From contig CAJNDS010001302.1 of NCBI GenBank assembly GCA_905221605.1, positions 760,001 to 813,516 of the forward strand: a stretch of DNA of 53,516 bases, given 5' to 3'. A program made the translations under genes and the position numbers. The stretch comes from Symbiodinium natans (Eukaryota; Sar; Dinophyceae; Suessiales; Symbiodiniaceae). The notes under the pieces were generated by a model. It saw nothing but the letters and a program-made list of their open reading frames with translations. It was not told where the DNA came from and did not search any database. Shown here piece after piece: positions 40,101 to 51,143 of the stretch. Numbering within the stretch: position 1 is the stretch's first letter; the number at the start of each line of letters is the position of its first letter.

Positions 40101-42290
40101 AAAAGTTATGTCATGCCCCATTTCAGGGATAGAGAATGGCCTTCCAGACTTTCATTTCGAATAAAGGAGAGATCTGTCACAGAAAGGTAGAAGAGCTATT
40201 CATTTCTTATTATATCACGGGTAGACAAGCTTTTTCTCAAATACAAACAAAAAACCTGGCTCATGCACCATTGAAAGATAGACGAGTTCTGTCACTCTCG
40301 ATCACAAGGTGGAGGAGCTCTTTCACACGAGGTAGGTAGAGCACTCTCTCTTTTCTTGCAAAGAGATAGAGAAGATCTGTCATGACTCCATGAACCGTTA
40401 CGAGATAGAGAAGCCTCTTTCATGTAAAAGATAGGTCATGGTAGAGCTGAGAGCTCCTCTGCCTAGTGATGGCAAACGAGAAATAGGAACCAAAGGAGAT
40501 AGAAGAGGTTGCTCATTGCAAAATAGGAAGCGGAGGAGCTATTGCAGAAGAGGCAAGCAGCTCCTTCACTTGCTGCGCAGACACAAAGGAGCTTTCAGAT
40601 GACCTGTTCAGAGATAGCGAAACTCTCTCACGTAAACGATAGAGACTGATGAGTTGTGTCCCCATTCAAGGGATAGAGAATGGCCTTCCAAACTTTCATT
40701 TCGGGTAAAGAAGAGATCTGTCGCAAAAAGGTAGAAGAGCTATGTCATTTCTTATGCATCGATAAACGGCTACTCGCATGATTTCTTCATCGATAGAGAA
40801 GCAGCTATTTCTGAATAGAAATTCACAATGGAGCTGTCTCATGTCCCAGTGAAAGATAGACGAGTTGTGGCATTTGATTTTGAGGTGAAGGAGCTCTTTC
40901 ACAAGAGGTAGGTAGAGGACTCTCTAATGTTCTGCAAAGAGATAGAGACAATCTTTCTTGACCCGCTACGAGATAGAGGAGCCTCTTCCATGTAAAGGGT
41001 AGGATGTGGTAGAGCTGTGAGCTCCTCTACCTATCGACGGGAAATTAACAAGAAAGTACATTCGAGAGCTCTTACAGCTTCTATGAATGAGTTCTTGTGA
41101 TTGAACAAAGGGAGCTCTTTCACAAAAGGTAGATAGAGACCTCTCTCATTTCCTGCAAAAGAAAGAGGAGGTCTCTCATGACCTATTGCGAGATAGAGAA
41201 GCTATGTCATATAAAAGATACGAAATGGTAGAGCTGAGCGCTGGTGACGGCAAATGAACTAGGTAGGACATGAGAGAGCTCTTATACATTGTATGAGAGA
41301 TTTCTTATATCTATATCTCTTGTGAACGAGTTCTTCAATCTCTGACTAGGAGATGAATGAGCTCCTGTATCTTCTCATACGAAATGACAGAATGGATATA
41401 AATGATGTCCTCTAGCTGTTAACGCAACATGAAAAAACCTCCTCTATCCCCTAAAAGAGAAGGAGAGAGGGAAGCCCGCTCATGACCTATTAGGAACCAG
41501 AGGAGATAAAAGAGCTTGCTCATTGCAAAATAGGAAGCGGAGGGCTCTTGCAGAAGAGGCAAGGAGCTCCTTCACTTGCTGCAAAGATACAGAGGAGCTT
41601 TCAGATGACCTATTCAGAGATAGCGAAACTCTATCACGTAAACGATAGCGAGTGATGCGTTATGTCATGTCCCATTTGATGGACAGAGAATGGCCCAGAG
41701 TGGCCTTCAAAACTCTTCATTGATAGAGAAGCTGCGAAGCTATTTCTGAAAATCGACATAGAAGAGAACTCTCTCATTTCCTGCAGCGTGAAAAAGGAGG
41801 TCTCTCATGACCTATTGCGAGATAGAGAAATTTCACGTAAGAGTTAGGTAATGGTAGAGCTGGGCACGCCTCTGCCTCTTGACGAGAAATGAGCTCGTGT
41901 ATACTTCATGAATGCGTTCTTCTATCTCTCAGATGAAAGAGCTCCTCGATCCTTCTTATAGGGCATGAAAGAAATCCTGTGTTCGAAATGAAAAGACCCT
42001 TTGATAAGCAAAAGAAAAAGGGAAACGAATCGATGCCTTCTATCTTTTAGTGCAGAGCTTCTCACTTCTAATGCGACATGATAGAGCTCCTCTATTTTCT
42101 TGGAAATGAAACAGCTTGCGTTCTCTCCTGAGTGAAAGATGTCTCTGTCGTGGAAATGAGATCTCCTCTATGTTTCTAAGAAATGAGATAGCTCACCTCT
42201 ACCTCGTAATCGGAAATGAGAGAGCCCTTCGCCCCTCTTCAGGCTATGAAACAACTTGTCTATCTCTTACTTCAAAGTGTGCTAGAGCTA
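37157..42290. repeat. GAGCTC-rich higher-order satellite domain
   Basis: About 5 kb of A/G-rich DNA with very frequent GAGCTC and GAGATAGAG words. Block X (about 165 bp, starts with TCATGTCCCATTGAAAGATA) occurs at 37161, 39397, 40261 and 40839; the first two are about 97% alike by eye. Block Y (about 145 bp, AGCTTGCTCATTGCAAAA to CGAAACTC) occurs at about 37869, 39053, 39949, 40496 and 41502. Y copies differ by a 2-nt indel (GAGGAGCTC versus GAGGGCTC), so no common reading frame is kept. The open frames at 37654-38040 and 38901-39316 are therefore not called. Confidence 0.85.
38215..38560. repeat. Second copy of the interrupting segment
   Basis: Begins with GGGAAGTTTTCCCT and contains CTGAAACCATCAC, TTCAAGATGT, TAGCGCTCT, TTTCAAGAAGC, AGGCAGACTA and ACAAATACACCCTC in the same order as 35840-36080. 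Confidence 0.8.
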
Positions 42291-42334
42291 CATGGCTGCA
42301 CTTGCTGGCGCCGGTGCACACACAGACCAAACCT

Positions 42335-42490
42335 TCACTATTACTGTTACTACTACTAATACTATTACTAGTATTATTACTATTCCTATTCCTATTACTA
42401 TTACTAGTACTATTATTATTCCTATTACAATTACGGTCAGTATTATTATACTCATAATAATATTAAAATTATTATTATTATTATTATTGC
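42335..42490. repeat. TATTAC/ATT microsatellite
   Basis: Imperfect TTACTA and CCTATT units (42335-42440) followed by (ATT)n at 42460-42487. A (TA)n run lies at 42546-42571. Confidence 0.9.
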
Positions 42491-42930
42491 ACTACTACTG
42501 AAAGAAGAACCAGCCGTGAAATAGACCCTAAAGGTCTCGGCCACATATATACATATATATATATATATATATCATTTTTGATCAGAGGGTTTAGGGGGCC
42601 ATCCTAGTATGCTAGCATGAACGAGAAGAGGCTGCGGCCATTCACAGAAACCCGAAATCCTGGAGCTCTAGGCAGCAATCTCTTGAGGGTTCAGGGCTTT
42701 CGGGCTTCAGGGCTTCATGCAGTGTACGGGTTCGCGTTTAAGGGTTTATGGCCGTAACCCTAAACCCTGACCCTACACCCTAACCCTAAACCCTAAACCC
42801 TAAACCCCTAAACCCCTAAACCCTTAAACCCCTAAACCCCTAAACCAACCTTGGAAAATGAGCCCTGGTCAAGGGCCCAAGCTGTCTCTACGATCCATCT
42901 GCCGCCCAGGTGGGTTGAGGGGTTGCAGGT

Positions 42931-43081
42931 CTTAGGGCTTAGGGTTTAGGGTTTAGGGTTGAGGGGTTGGGGCTTAGGGCTTAGGGCTTAGGGCTTAGGG
43001 CTTAGGGCTTAGGGCTTAGGGCTTAGGGCTTAGGGCTTAGGGTTTAGGGTTTAGGGTTTAGGGTTAGGGTTTAGGGTTTAC
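42931..43081 (+). repeat. Telomeric tract with homogeneous GGGCTTA block
   Basis: TTTAGGG units at both ends enclose about ten consecutive GGGCTTA units (42971-43042). Confidence 0.93.
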
Positions 43082-43133
43082 TACAAGGGTGATAATGGTT
43101 TTGTGTAGCCTTGGGTGAATGTTAGGGCTTTAT

Positions 43134-43292
43134 CATGGGTTCGCTACTAATTACCCCCCTCTATACTACCCCCGGTGCTCCCCCTCATTCAGGCTATTTC
43201 GGGACCATTAAGCCCAAGAAGCTTATTTATGGGGGCAACCTAGGGGAGGGGGGGGGGAGGGGGCAGGATAGAGGGTTGTAGGGAAACCCATG
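43134..43292. mobile_element. TIR element, family D copy 2 (159 bp)
   Basis: Left end CATGGGTTCGCTACTAATTA followed by CCCCCCTCTATACT; right end AGGATAGAGGGTTGTAGGGA followed by AACCCATG. TIR about 35 bp with mismatches. Interior carries a G-run at 43244-43263. Confidence 0.75.
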
Positions 43293-43348
43293 ACTTTAGC
43301 CCTTACTGTTGGGGTCTTTAGGGGTGTGGGGCATGGGGAGGGCATCAA

Positions 43349-43419
43349 AGGGTAGGGTTTAGGGTTTAGGGTTTAGGGTTTAGGGTTTAGGGTTTAGGGT
43401 TTAGGGTTTAGTGTTTAGG
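43349..43419 (+). repeat. Telomere-type tract (TTTAGGG)n, 9-10 units
   Basis: Perfect except the last unit. Confidence 0.93.
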
Positions 43420-44155
43420 AATTTTGCGTGTGGCTGAGGGCATCCTGTCGTGGCGTAGGGTCTTGGACTTGAAGGCGAATGGAGGGTTCAAGCTTCCACG
43501 CTAGCCGCTAGTAGTCAGGGTCCTTGCTCTTCCACCCTTGAACACCCCGAAAACCCCATCAACCCCAAACTCAGTAAACCCTAAACCCCCTAAATCCTAA
43601 CCCGCCTCGCCCAAACCACTTCTTGGGATTCGACCTTGAATAGGCTACAGGTTGTTCCTATGCCGTGTTAAGCACCTGGCAGTTTTCGAGGCGATACTCG
43701 CCGCCGTCTCCTACCGCAGGCGCATGAGCAGTTCTCCTCTTCTCAAGGAAGACAAGACTTCCCAGAATCCTGCAGGATCCCAAAAGTACAGCTCCCAAGT
43801 AGGACCCAATGTATACCATTAAGGGGTCATTCTCAAGAACCCTTAGAGGGACTTCCTTTATAGTTTTTGGAGCCTCCCATCAGGGGTCTGGGTTAGGGTG
43901 TTGGGTTTAGGAGTCGTTCCCGAAGCCCAAACCTCTAACACCTAAACCTTAAACCCCAAACCCTCGTTGGCAGCAGCCGGTCTCTACTCTCAGCTCCCCC
44001 ACCCTAAAAAAAAGCAGCCGCATACCCAAATCTGCTGCCTTGACTATAACTTTGGAGCTACCAAAAATGTGCTCAGGCTGTGTTTGATTTGGTGTGAGGT
44101 GTTCTTGCTTGTTTTTCGTTTGCTCGTCTTGTGGCCGGGCTTACACCTCCAACCT
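43420..44155. other. Spacer without recognised gene
   Basis: Mixed sequence with a few CCCTAAA-like units near 43570 and 43925. Short open frames resemble nothing known. Confidence 0.55.
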
Positions 44156-44389
44156 GAACCCTAGACCCTACACCCTAGACCCTAAACCCTAAGCCCTAAA
44201 CCCTAAATCCTAAACCCTAAACCCTAAACCCGGAAGGAACATGCCACAGAGCACAGACTGCCAAGGACGAAAACTCGGAAAGCAAACCCCCGACAGTCCC
44301 CGCCCGTTCAAGTCTCAACCAAAAGCCCGGTTTAGGGTTTATGGTTTAGGGTTTAGGGTTTAGGGTTTCAGGTTTAGGGTTTTAGTGAC

Positions 44390-44499
44390 CTTGGGATGTT
44401 CCCCCTCATACTAGCAGTCCTTAATACGGATACGGACTATAACAGGGGGGCATGATAATCCCTACTAAGGACTGTCAGAAAAAGTGGGAACATCCCAAG
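44390..44499. mobile_element. TIR element, family A copy 2 (110 bp)
   Basis: Left end CTTGGGATGTTCCCCCTCAT and right end GTGGGAACATCCCAAG; the TIR reaches about 33 bp to GCAGTCCTTA/TAAGGACTGT. Same family as 24712-24820. Confidence 0.82.
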
Positions 44500-44620
44500 C
44501 CGATCCAATAAGCCCTACTTCCACGGCTGCGATTGCAAACCTGTTTACCGAGAAGGTTCCAGGAAATTCTCGAATGCCCTTTCGAAACCTCAACCCTAAA
44601 CCCTAAACCCTAAACCCCAA

Positions 44621-45382
44621 CAACCCGCCTAAAGTTGCAGGTCCCCGACTGGTGAACTCGTGGTCGAGCGGCTTGGAGGTCGGGTCGGAGTTGTCAGTGG
44701 TAGGCCCCCTTGGAGGGGGTTGGGGGGGGGCCTTTCAGGGTTTAGGGGTGCGGGTGTCTTTGGGGCAACAAGGGAGCCTATATACAAGCTGTGGCCCGTG
44801 CGAGGGTCTTTGTTTCGGGTGGATACCTCCAGATGCACACTGCAGGTCTGTCCCCAAAGCCGCCCTCGACCTGAATCATTCCAACCCGAATCCCTCAACA
44901 TCCCTTAACCCCAGCCGACGGGTTGCGCATAAGTGGCTTGGGCTACTTTTTGTTTCTCCAGGCGTTTACAGGGCTTCAGGGCTTTGCGGTCAGAAAGGAA
45001 GAGGCTCCGAATCAGTAAAGAGGGTTTGGAAAGCTGTCGCAAGCCTCAATGCTTTTGTCTCTAAGCTCATCACTTCCTGTCCCCACCATTCAGACCCTCG
45101 ACATCACAGCGCTCGGTAGCACTGTAAAGCCCGCGGCCATCCTTGATGCAAGTGCAATGGACTCCCTCTTCGTCAGGTGGCCGAGAGTGAGGCGAAGTTC
45201 TCGCTGCTGTGGACGCCTGGCGCAACGGCCGTCACCTACGCCGTGGGGCTCTTAAGTTGGCGGTTGGTGGCTGTTGCGGCTCTCGAGTTGAGACAGTTTT
45301 GGGTTCAGGACGTAAGGGTTGCACGTAGGCTTTGGGGTTGGAGGGCTCTGCGATACTTAGGGCTTCAGGCTTACACAGTTAG
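44621..45382. other. Telomere-poor spacer without recognised gene
   Basis: About 760 bp of GC-rich unique-looking sequence. It has a 155-codon open frame at 44652-45119 with no recognisable domain and Ser/Gly/Pro-rich composition, so it is not called. Confidence 0.5.
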
Positions 45383-45769
45383 ACCCTAAACCCTGAACCC
45401 TAAACTCTAAACTCTAAACCCTAAACCCTAAACCCATAGTGCAGGCTGTCGTCCGTCCTGGTCCCAGAATCCCAGAACTATGTGTGAGGGTGCTGGGGCT
45501 TTGGGCGTTCAGGTGTGGCTGAGCGTTTTACGTCCTCGCTGTCACTGCTTGGGCTGAAGAGGCTACTTTTGAAGAAAGAATGCCTAGATTGACCCTAAAC
45601 CCTGCTTTTACATAAGGTTCAGTGGGTTTAGGGTTTAGGGTTTAGGGTTTAGGGTTTAGGGTTTAGGGTTAGGGTTTAGGGCAACCTAGAAATTAGAAAC
45701 CTGTGCGCGCTCCGAGTCTGCACCCCGTGCGGCGCGAGTACCGGAAGTACCTCCTCAGGACAGCCACCG

Positions 45770-45880
45770 AGGGTTTAGGGTTTAGGGTTTAGGGTTAGGG
45801 TTTAGGGTGTAGGGTTTAGGGTTTAGGGTTTAGGGTTTAGGGTTTAGGGTTTAGGGTTTAGGGTTTAGGGTGTAGTAGGG
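45770..45880 (+). repeat. Telomere-type tract, about 15 units
   Basis: Mostly TTTAGGG with GTTAGGG and TGTAGGG variants. Confidence 0.94.
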
Positions 45881-46176
45881 CCTTCGTGCAGCTCAGGCGA
45901 TTTTGGGGTTTAGGGTTTTTTTGTTTAGGGTTTAGGGTTTAGGGGGCTTTTGGGTTGAAGGTGCTGTAAGGAATTTGGGTTTAGAATTTAGGGGGTCGGG
46001 AGCCAGGCAGTTGGGCTTGCTGTAGGCTCTTGATTGGGTTCTGTGATGTGGGGCTCGAACATCACTGGCAGCACACAAGAGCCCTGGATATGACCACAAC
46101 TGAATGTTCAAAGGTGTGTGCTTCTCTGCCTTCCCTCAGGCAAGAAGGACTGTTTTTTCTGAGTGCTTGGCACCCC

Positions 46177-46297
46177 GAAACCCTAAACCCTAAACCCTAA
46201 ACCCTAAACCCTAAACCCTAAACCCTAAACCCTAAACCCTAAACCCTAAACCCTAAACCCTAAGCCCTAAGCCCTAAGCCCTAAGCCCCAAACCCAC
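46177..46297 (-). repeat. Telomere-type tract ending in CCCTAAG block
   Basis: About twelve CCCTAAA units, then four CCCTAAG units (46257-46287), the complement of the GGGCTTA variant seen at 42971. Confidence 0.94.
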
Positions 46298-46643
46298 AGG
46301 CCCTCTCTGCCTTGGCAGACCCTGGTGCCTCACACGGTCCACGTATCCCAACCCACCACACCCCGATCTGCACATAAACCGAAAGCCCTAAACCTCCAAA
46401 ACCCTAAACCCTAAACCCTAAACCCTAAACCCTAGACCTCAAACAAAACCTTAAGAACCTAAAAATCCCTTCGAAAGCCTCAAAAGCCATTAACACCCTT
46501 TCAAAAAACACGAAAGCTCATGATTCCCTAAACCTCAAACCCTAAACCCTGAACCCTAAACCCTAAACCCTAAAGATCGTGCTTTAGCCAGGAGCCCGTC
46601 ACGACCCAGCCCATCCCGGCTAAAGGCGACTCAGGGGTTGGCT

Positions 46644-46857
46644 TCAAGGGACTAAAGGAGGGACCCTTCTAAGGGACCTTGGGGTTTAGGGTTTTAGGGT
46701 TGTAGGGTTTTAGGGCTTTAGGGTTTTAGGATTTTATGGCTTTAGGGTTTGGGGTTTTCGGGTTTTACGGTTTTAGGGTTTCAGCGTTTAGGGTATTTCG
46801 GGTTAGTTGGGGGGCTGCTTGGGTATATAGGGACTATGTACGGTATATATAGCTTGT
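46644..46857. mobile_element. Family F copy 2, split by telomere-like octamers
   Basis: ACTAAAGGAGGGACCCTTCT at 46651 and TACGGTATATATAG near 46838 match the two parts of 29119-29204. Between them lie about 120 bases of TTTTAGGG octamers and variants. Confidence 0.55.
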
Positions 46858-46952
46858 GTCTTAGGTTTTTTTTGGGTTTTTTGGGTTTGGGGGTTTAAGG
46901 TTCGAGGGTGTAGGGATTAGGGCTACAGGGACTGTCGGGTCTTCGGGTTGCA

Positions 46953-47007
46953 GGGTTTAGGGTTTAGGGTTTAGGGTTTAGGGTTTAGGGTTTAGGGTTT
47001 AGGGGTT
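46953..47007 (+). repeat. Telomere-type tract (TTTAGGG)n, 7 units
   Basis: Perfect units; degenerate TTTGGGG/TTTAGGG variants continue to 47190. Confidence 0.92.
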
Positions 47008-47640
47008 GGGTCTTAGGGCTTTAGGGTTCAAAAAGGGTCTGAGGGTTAGGGTTTCCAGAGTTTGGGGTGGGTCTGGGATGAATATGGTGTTTGTGGTTTG
47101 GGGTTTAGGGTTTGGGGATTAGGGTTTGGGGTTTAGTTAGGGTTTAGGGCTTGGGGTTTGGGGTTTTTGGGTTTGGGGTTTGGGGTTTGGGGTTGGGGCT
47201 TACAGGTCTTTCGCTTTCTGAGGATTAGCGTTCGAAAGTGGAGATAAGCGCGTACTTGTGAGACGCGAGTCTCCTCCCTGTCCTGGGCCCTCAACTCATG
47301 AGGGGGGTTAGGGTTTAGGGTTTAGGGTTAGGGTCCCGGGCGTTTAGGGTTTTAGGGTCTCTAGAGGACAAGAGACAAGAGGTTTAGGGAACAGCCCCTA
47401 CTCGGAATCCTTAATCATAAGGGTGGTTGTACTACATTTGGGGGGCCCCCTTTCGAAAATGTAGGTGATATCATTACAAACTGACATAAAGTTCCTTGTC
47501 TAAACAAGCTGGGCCCAAATTCGGTCAAAAGTCCGGACCTGAACACAAACAATTTCTATGGACCCTAAACCCTAAACCCAATCCCCAAAGTCACCGCGCG
47601 TTCCGTATGGATCTTGGTGAGTGTATTAACCCTCAAGCCT

Positions 47641-47715
47641 ACACCCTAAACCCTGAACCCTGAACCCTAAACCCTAAACCCTGAACCCTGAACCCTAAAC
47701 CCTAAACCCTAACCC
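47641..47715 (-). repeat. Telomere-type tract alternating CCCTAAA and CCCTGAA
   Basis: About ten units; CCCTGAA pairs alternate with CCCTAAA pairs. Confidence 0.92.
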
Positions 47716-47828
47716 ACTTCACCTGGTGCGCGGAAGGAGAGGCGACCCCCCAACCGCAGGAGCGAGCCGCGAGCCTCAGCATTTCCGGTTTGAAGACTCA
47801 GGGTTCTAGGGTTTAGGGTTTAGAGTAC

Positions 47829-47932
47829 GACTATTTGCTTAAGAACCCCCAAAAGAAAAATGATGCCTACATTACCCTTACCCTTACTAAGGAAGAGTAT
47901 GTTTTTTTCGGGGCACTTAAGCAATTAGTTGT
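47829..47932. mobile_element. TIR element, family C copy 2 (about 104 bp)
   Basis: Left end ACTATTTGCTTAAGAACCCC and right end GGGGCACTTAAGCAATTAGT are inverted repeats with few mismatches. It matches 31354-31458 in reverse complement. Confidence 0.72.
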
Positions 47933-48653
47933 CTAGGGCTTCGGCAGTCGGTTTTCGGGAGCCCTCAACCGTAAACGAACCCCTATTTTTCCAGATCTCA
48001 AAGCTGAAGGCTAAACGCCCCTAAACCCTAAACCCTAAACCCTAAACCCTGAACCCTGAACCCTGAACCCTAAACTCTCTTGTTTTGTGCAGAGGGGGTT
48101 TTTATAAAGGCGAAGATAAAGACGGAACCTTGCAGGATGCCCATAGGGTTTATAGAAATTGATAGAAATTGTATAGGGCTTGTGTCCGGGGTTTTGCCGA
48201 TTTTTGCCGGGGGTTTTGTTTTTTGTTTTTGCTCGAATGGTTTTGCTTTTGCTGCAATGGTTTGTGTTTTGTCTGGTTTGGTGGGGGGGGTGACTTGTTT
48301 TCACTGTGAAAGATGAAGGATTATTGCACGAGCTGCTCGTACCGAAACGCGTACAAATTCCATTTATCCTGGCCTTGAGGGTTTAGGGTTTAGGGTTTAC
48401 GGTTTAGGGTTTAGGGTTTAGGCCTCATGGACAGCTTTCAGTCGAGTCTTGCGAACTTCTTACACATGTCGGATTGTAGACCTTGTGGACCCTGAATTCA
48501 GATCCCTACACTCCCTAAACTCTAAGCCCTAAACCCTAGGGTTCCCTACTACACCCCCAGCCCCCACCCCACCCTGCACACGCACACGCTACAACCGAAA
48601 CCCTGAATCCCTAGACCCCAAATCCTTGAGACCCCGAATCCCTGAAAACCCTA

Positions 48654-48688
48654 TTAAGGACTGTTAGTATAAGGCGGAACATCCCAAG
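48654..48688. mobile_element. Family A, solitary right end
   Basis: TTAAGGACTGTTAGTATAAG, then GCGGAACATCCCAAG, matches one TIR of family A; no partner end is nearby. Confidence 0.7.
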
Positions 48689-49399
48689 GCTTCGGGTTTG
48701 TCCAAAGGTTTTGGGTGTTTCGGGGTTTGGAGGTTTAGGGGGTTTAGTGGTTTAAGGTTTAAGGGTTTGGGCCATGAGGTTTAGGGGCTTGCGCGTGCAG
48801 TCAGTGCACGGATTCCGGGGTTGCGGTCCAAACCCTAAACGCCAAGCTCTACACTCTGCACCTCAAAAACCCCTAAATTCCCAAGCCCCCTAAACCCCCT
48901 CCCGAAAGCCCCCCTACCCTAAAAGCCCTTAACCCTACACCCTAAGCGCCCCTAAAGTGCCCTAAAGCCCTGAACCCAGTAAACACAGACACCCACGGTA
49001 ATTTCCCAAGCATACGACCAGGCCCGGCCCTTCCGCAATGCCCGGGAGATGAGGCGGCTTAGTGTTTAGGGTTTGGGTTTAGGGTATAGGGGCTTAGGGT
49101 TCAGCATCTCACGTCCAAGCGTTCACTAGTCAAGCAATTACTCTAGCGTTGGAAAAATACCCACCCCCATAACATTAAGAAACTATTTCACTTACATTTT
49201 TCGGACGCACCAATACAAACCCCAAGCCTTGAGGCCCGGAAACCCTAAAAACTCCAGGCCCTGAGACCCTGAAACGCTAAATCCTAATTACCCTAAACCC
49301 AGGCCTAGAGGCCCTGAAACCCTAAACCGCAGGCCCTGAGGCCTTTGAGGGACGGGGTGGGCGTCTCGGCCTACCCATGGGCCTTGCTGGCGCACTGCA

Positions 49400-49576
49400 C
49401 ACGAAAATTCGGGCCTTGCCCACGAATTTTCGGACCTTGCCCACGAATTGTCGGATCTTTGCCCAGACCCGAAAATTCGTGGCAAGGCCCGAAAATTCGT
49501 GTGCAAATTGGCCTTGGCCTTGCCCACGAATTCTCGGGCCTTGCCCTGGAATTTTCGGGCCTTGCCCACGAATTTC
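49400..49576. repeat. Short tandem and inverted repeat, unit about 21 bp
   Basis: Units such as GGCCTTGCCCACGAATTTTC recur six to seven times; 49468-49500 carries the complement (GAAAATTCGTGGCAAGGCCC). Frames across it are open on both strands only because of the repeat. Confidence 0.85.
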
Positions 49577-49794
49577 ATTAGTAGGGTTTAACTATATATA
49601 AGTAAGAGAGGTTTAGGGTTTAGGGTTCAGGGTTTCATCCGGGTGAAGGTGTTGAAGCTCAGGATGTTTTGGCACCTAAACCCGAAACCCTAAACCCAGG
49701 GAGGGGACCCCCGGAGCCTTGCAGGACTTAAGGTTACAGGGTGCAGAGATTCGCCGAGTGGTTTCAGCCCGGCTGATCAGGGGATCTTTCAGAG

Positions 49795-50085
49795 GAGATG
49801 GTGCATGCTGCGGGCATCCGAATGTATTTTCGTATGTTGCCTTACTCTCAAGCAGTTGGTGTAAAGCTACATGGAACGTTGTGCTCTTTTTTAGCATCTT
49901 CTTCTGTTGAATTACTAGTTGTCACTTTTGATCTTCTTGTTGCAACCATAGTTTTTGACATGTCAAAAACAGAGTATCCAGTTGCAACTTGTTTTGGACA
50001 TGTTCAAAGGGTAGTCTCCAGCTATTTCATGATCTTCCACCGTACTTACACCACCTTGCGTCAGTCAAGAGCCCCTAAACCCTAA
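49795..50085 (+). other. Unique segment with 95-codon open frame and 20-bp palindrome
   Basis: Free of telomeric units. An open frame at 49798-50085 has balanced, partly hydrophobic composition but no domain I recognise. GTTTTTGACATGTCAAAAAC at 49951-49970 is a perfect palindrome, enclosed by GTTGCAAC words at 49939 and 49980. The frame ends in telomeric units. Coding status is doubtful. Confidence 0.3.
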
Positions 50086-50514
50086 ACCCTAGACCTTGCA
50101 CCACTGATTTCAGCCTAAAGACCCCGAGATCTCAAAACCACTCACCGACCCCAGATCGACAGACTTGTCCGCCCAATAACCCCAAACCTCCAACCCAATG
50201 ACACATCACAACAAACTCATCCCAAAGGCGCGCGCTAAACTCCAAGACCTCCATCCCAAAGACGAGATGTGTGTTAACGGTTGCGGGTTATTCGCAAAAC
50301 AACAAGATAGGCGCCGGGATATGTAAAAAAAGGGTACTTTGATGCAGTTTGTCCGAGAGCTATGGAGGAGCCTCCTGAGACCCCGTGCTTTGGACAAGGG
50401 CTGAGTTTAAGACCCTGAAAGAATTATGGGAGGGCTGAGTAGATTCCGTAGCCCCCCCGTTGAAGCCCCGCTTCCCTCCAGGACATTTGTATTTCATTTG
50501 CCTCAGATAGGGTT

Positions 50515-50675
50515 TTGGGTTTGGGGTTTGGGGTTTAGGGTTTTGGGGTTTGGGGTTTGGGGTTCAGGGTTTAGGGTGGGTTTAGGGTTTTCCGGGTTTG
50601 GGGGTTTGGGGTTTAGGGTTTAGGGTTTAGGGTTTAGGGTTTTAGGGTTTAGGGTTTAGATTTAGGGTTTAGGGA
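50515..50675 (+). repeat. Telomere-variant array TTTGGGG/TTTAGGG
   Basis: Degenerate TTTGGGG units to 50615, then cleaner TTTAGGG units to 50675. A C-strand tract of about seven units follows at 50758-50810. Confidence 0.9.
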
Positions 50676-50850
50676 TGAGGAGCTCTACGTAAGGCCTGCT
50701 CACTTTAGCGTGGCTCCCAAGTCGCGAGGCGCCCGGCGATGACTGACTGAGGGCCGCCAAACCCTAAACCCTAAACCCTAAACCCTAAACCCTAAACCCT
50801 AAACCCTAGACCCAAAACCACCCCGGGCTTGATGGTTTAGGGTTTACTGG

Positions 50851-51002
50851 CTGGTTCTCAGAGGGAATGAGGGAATGAGGTACCCTTTTTAATCCCTTGA
50901 AGGGTATACTTAGGGTTCAGGGGTTTAGGGTTTAGGGTTTAAGGTTTAGGGTTTAGGGGTATATGTAGGGCCTTAATTCCCTCATTCCCGACTGAGAACC
51001 AG
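50851..51002. mobile_element. TIR element, family H, with telomeric core (152 bp)
   Basis: Left end CTGGTTCTCAGAGGGAATGA and right end TCATTCCCGACTGAGAACCAG are inverted repeats of about 30 bp with few mismatches. The centre is a telomeric tract (50911-50958), with AGGGTATACTTAGGG and GGGTATATGTAGGG at its edges. Confidence 0.78.
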
Positions 51003-51143
51003 GGGCTTTAGGGCGACACGTCTCCTAGATCCCCGGACCCCAAAGCCAAAGATCTCAATCGGCTTAGGATTGCGTTCAAAGTCTATCACGGCTGCGGTTC
51101 AGGGTTTCTGGCTTAGGGGGAAATTTAGCAAAAATGGTAAATC

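Noticed and set aside
44652-45119. 155-codon plus-strand ORF
   Set aside because: No recognisable domain, overlapping open frames on both strands, no flanking gene signals.
48080-48316. 78-codon ORF with hydrophobic stretch
   Set aside because: The hydrophobic part comes from a T/G-rich low-complexity stretch (GTTTTGTTTTTTG).
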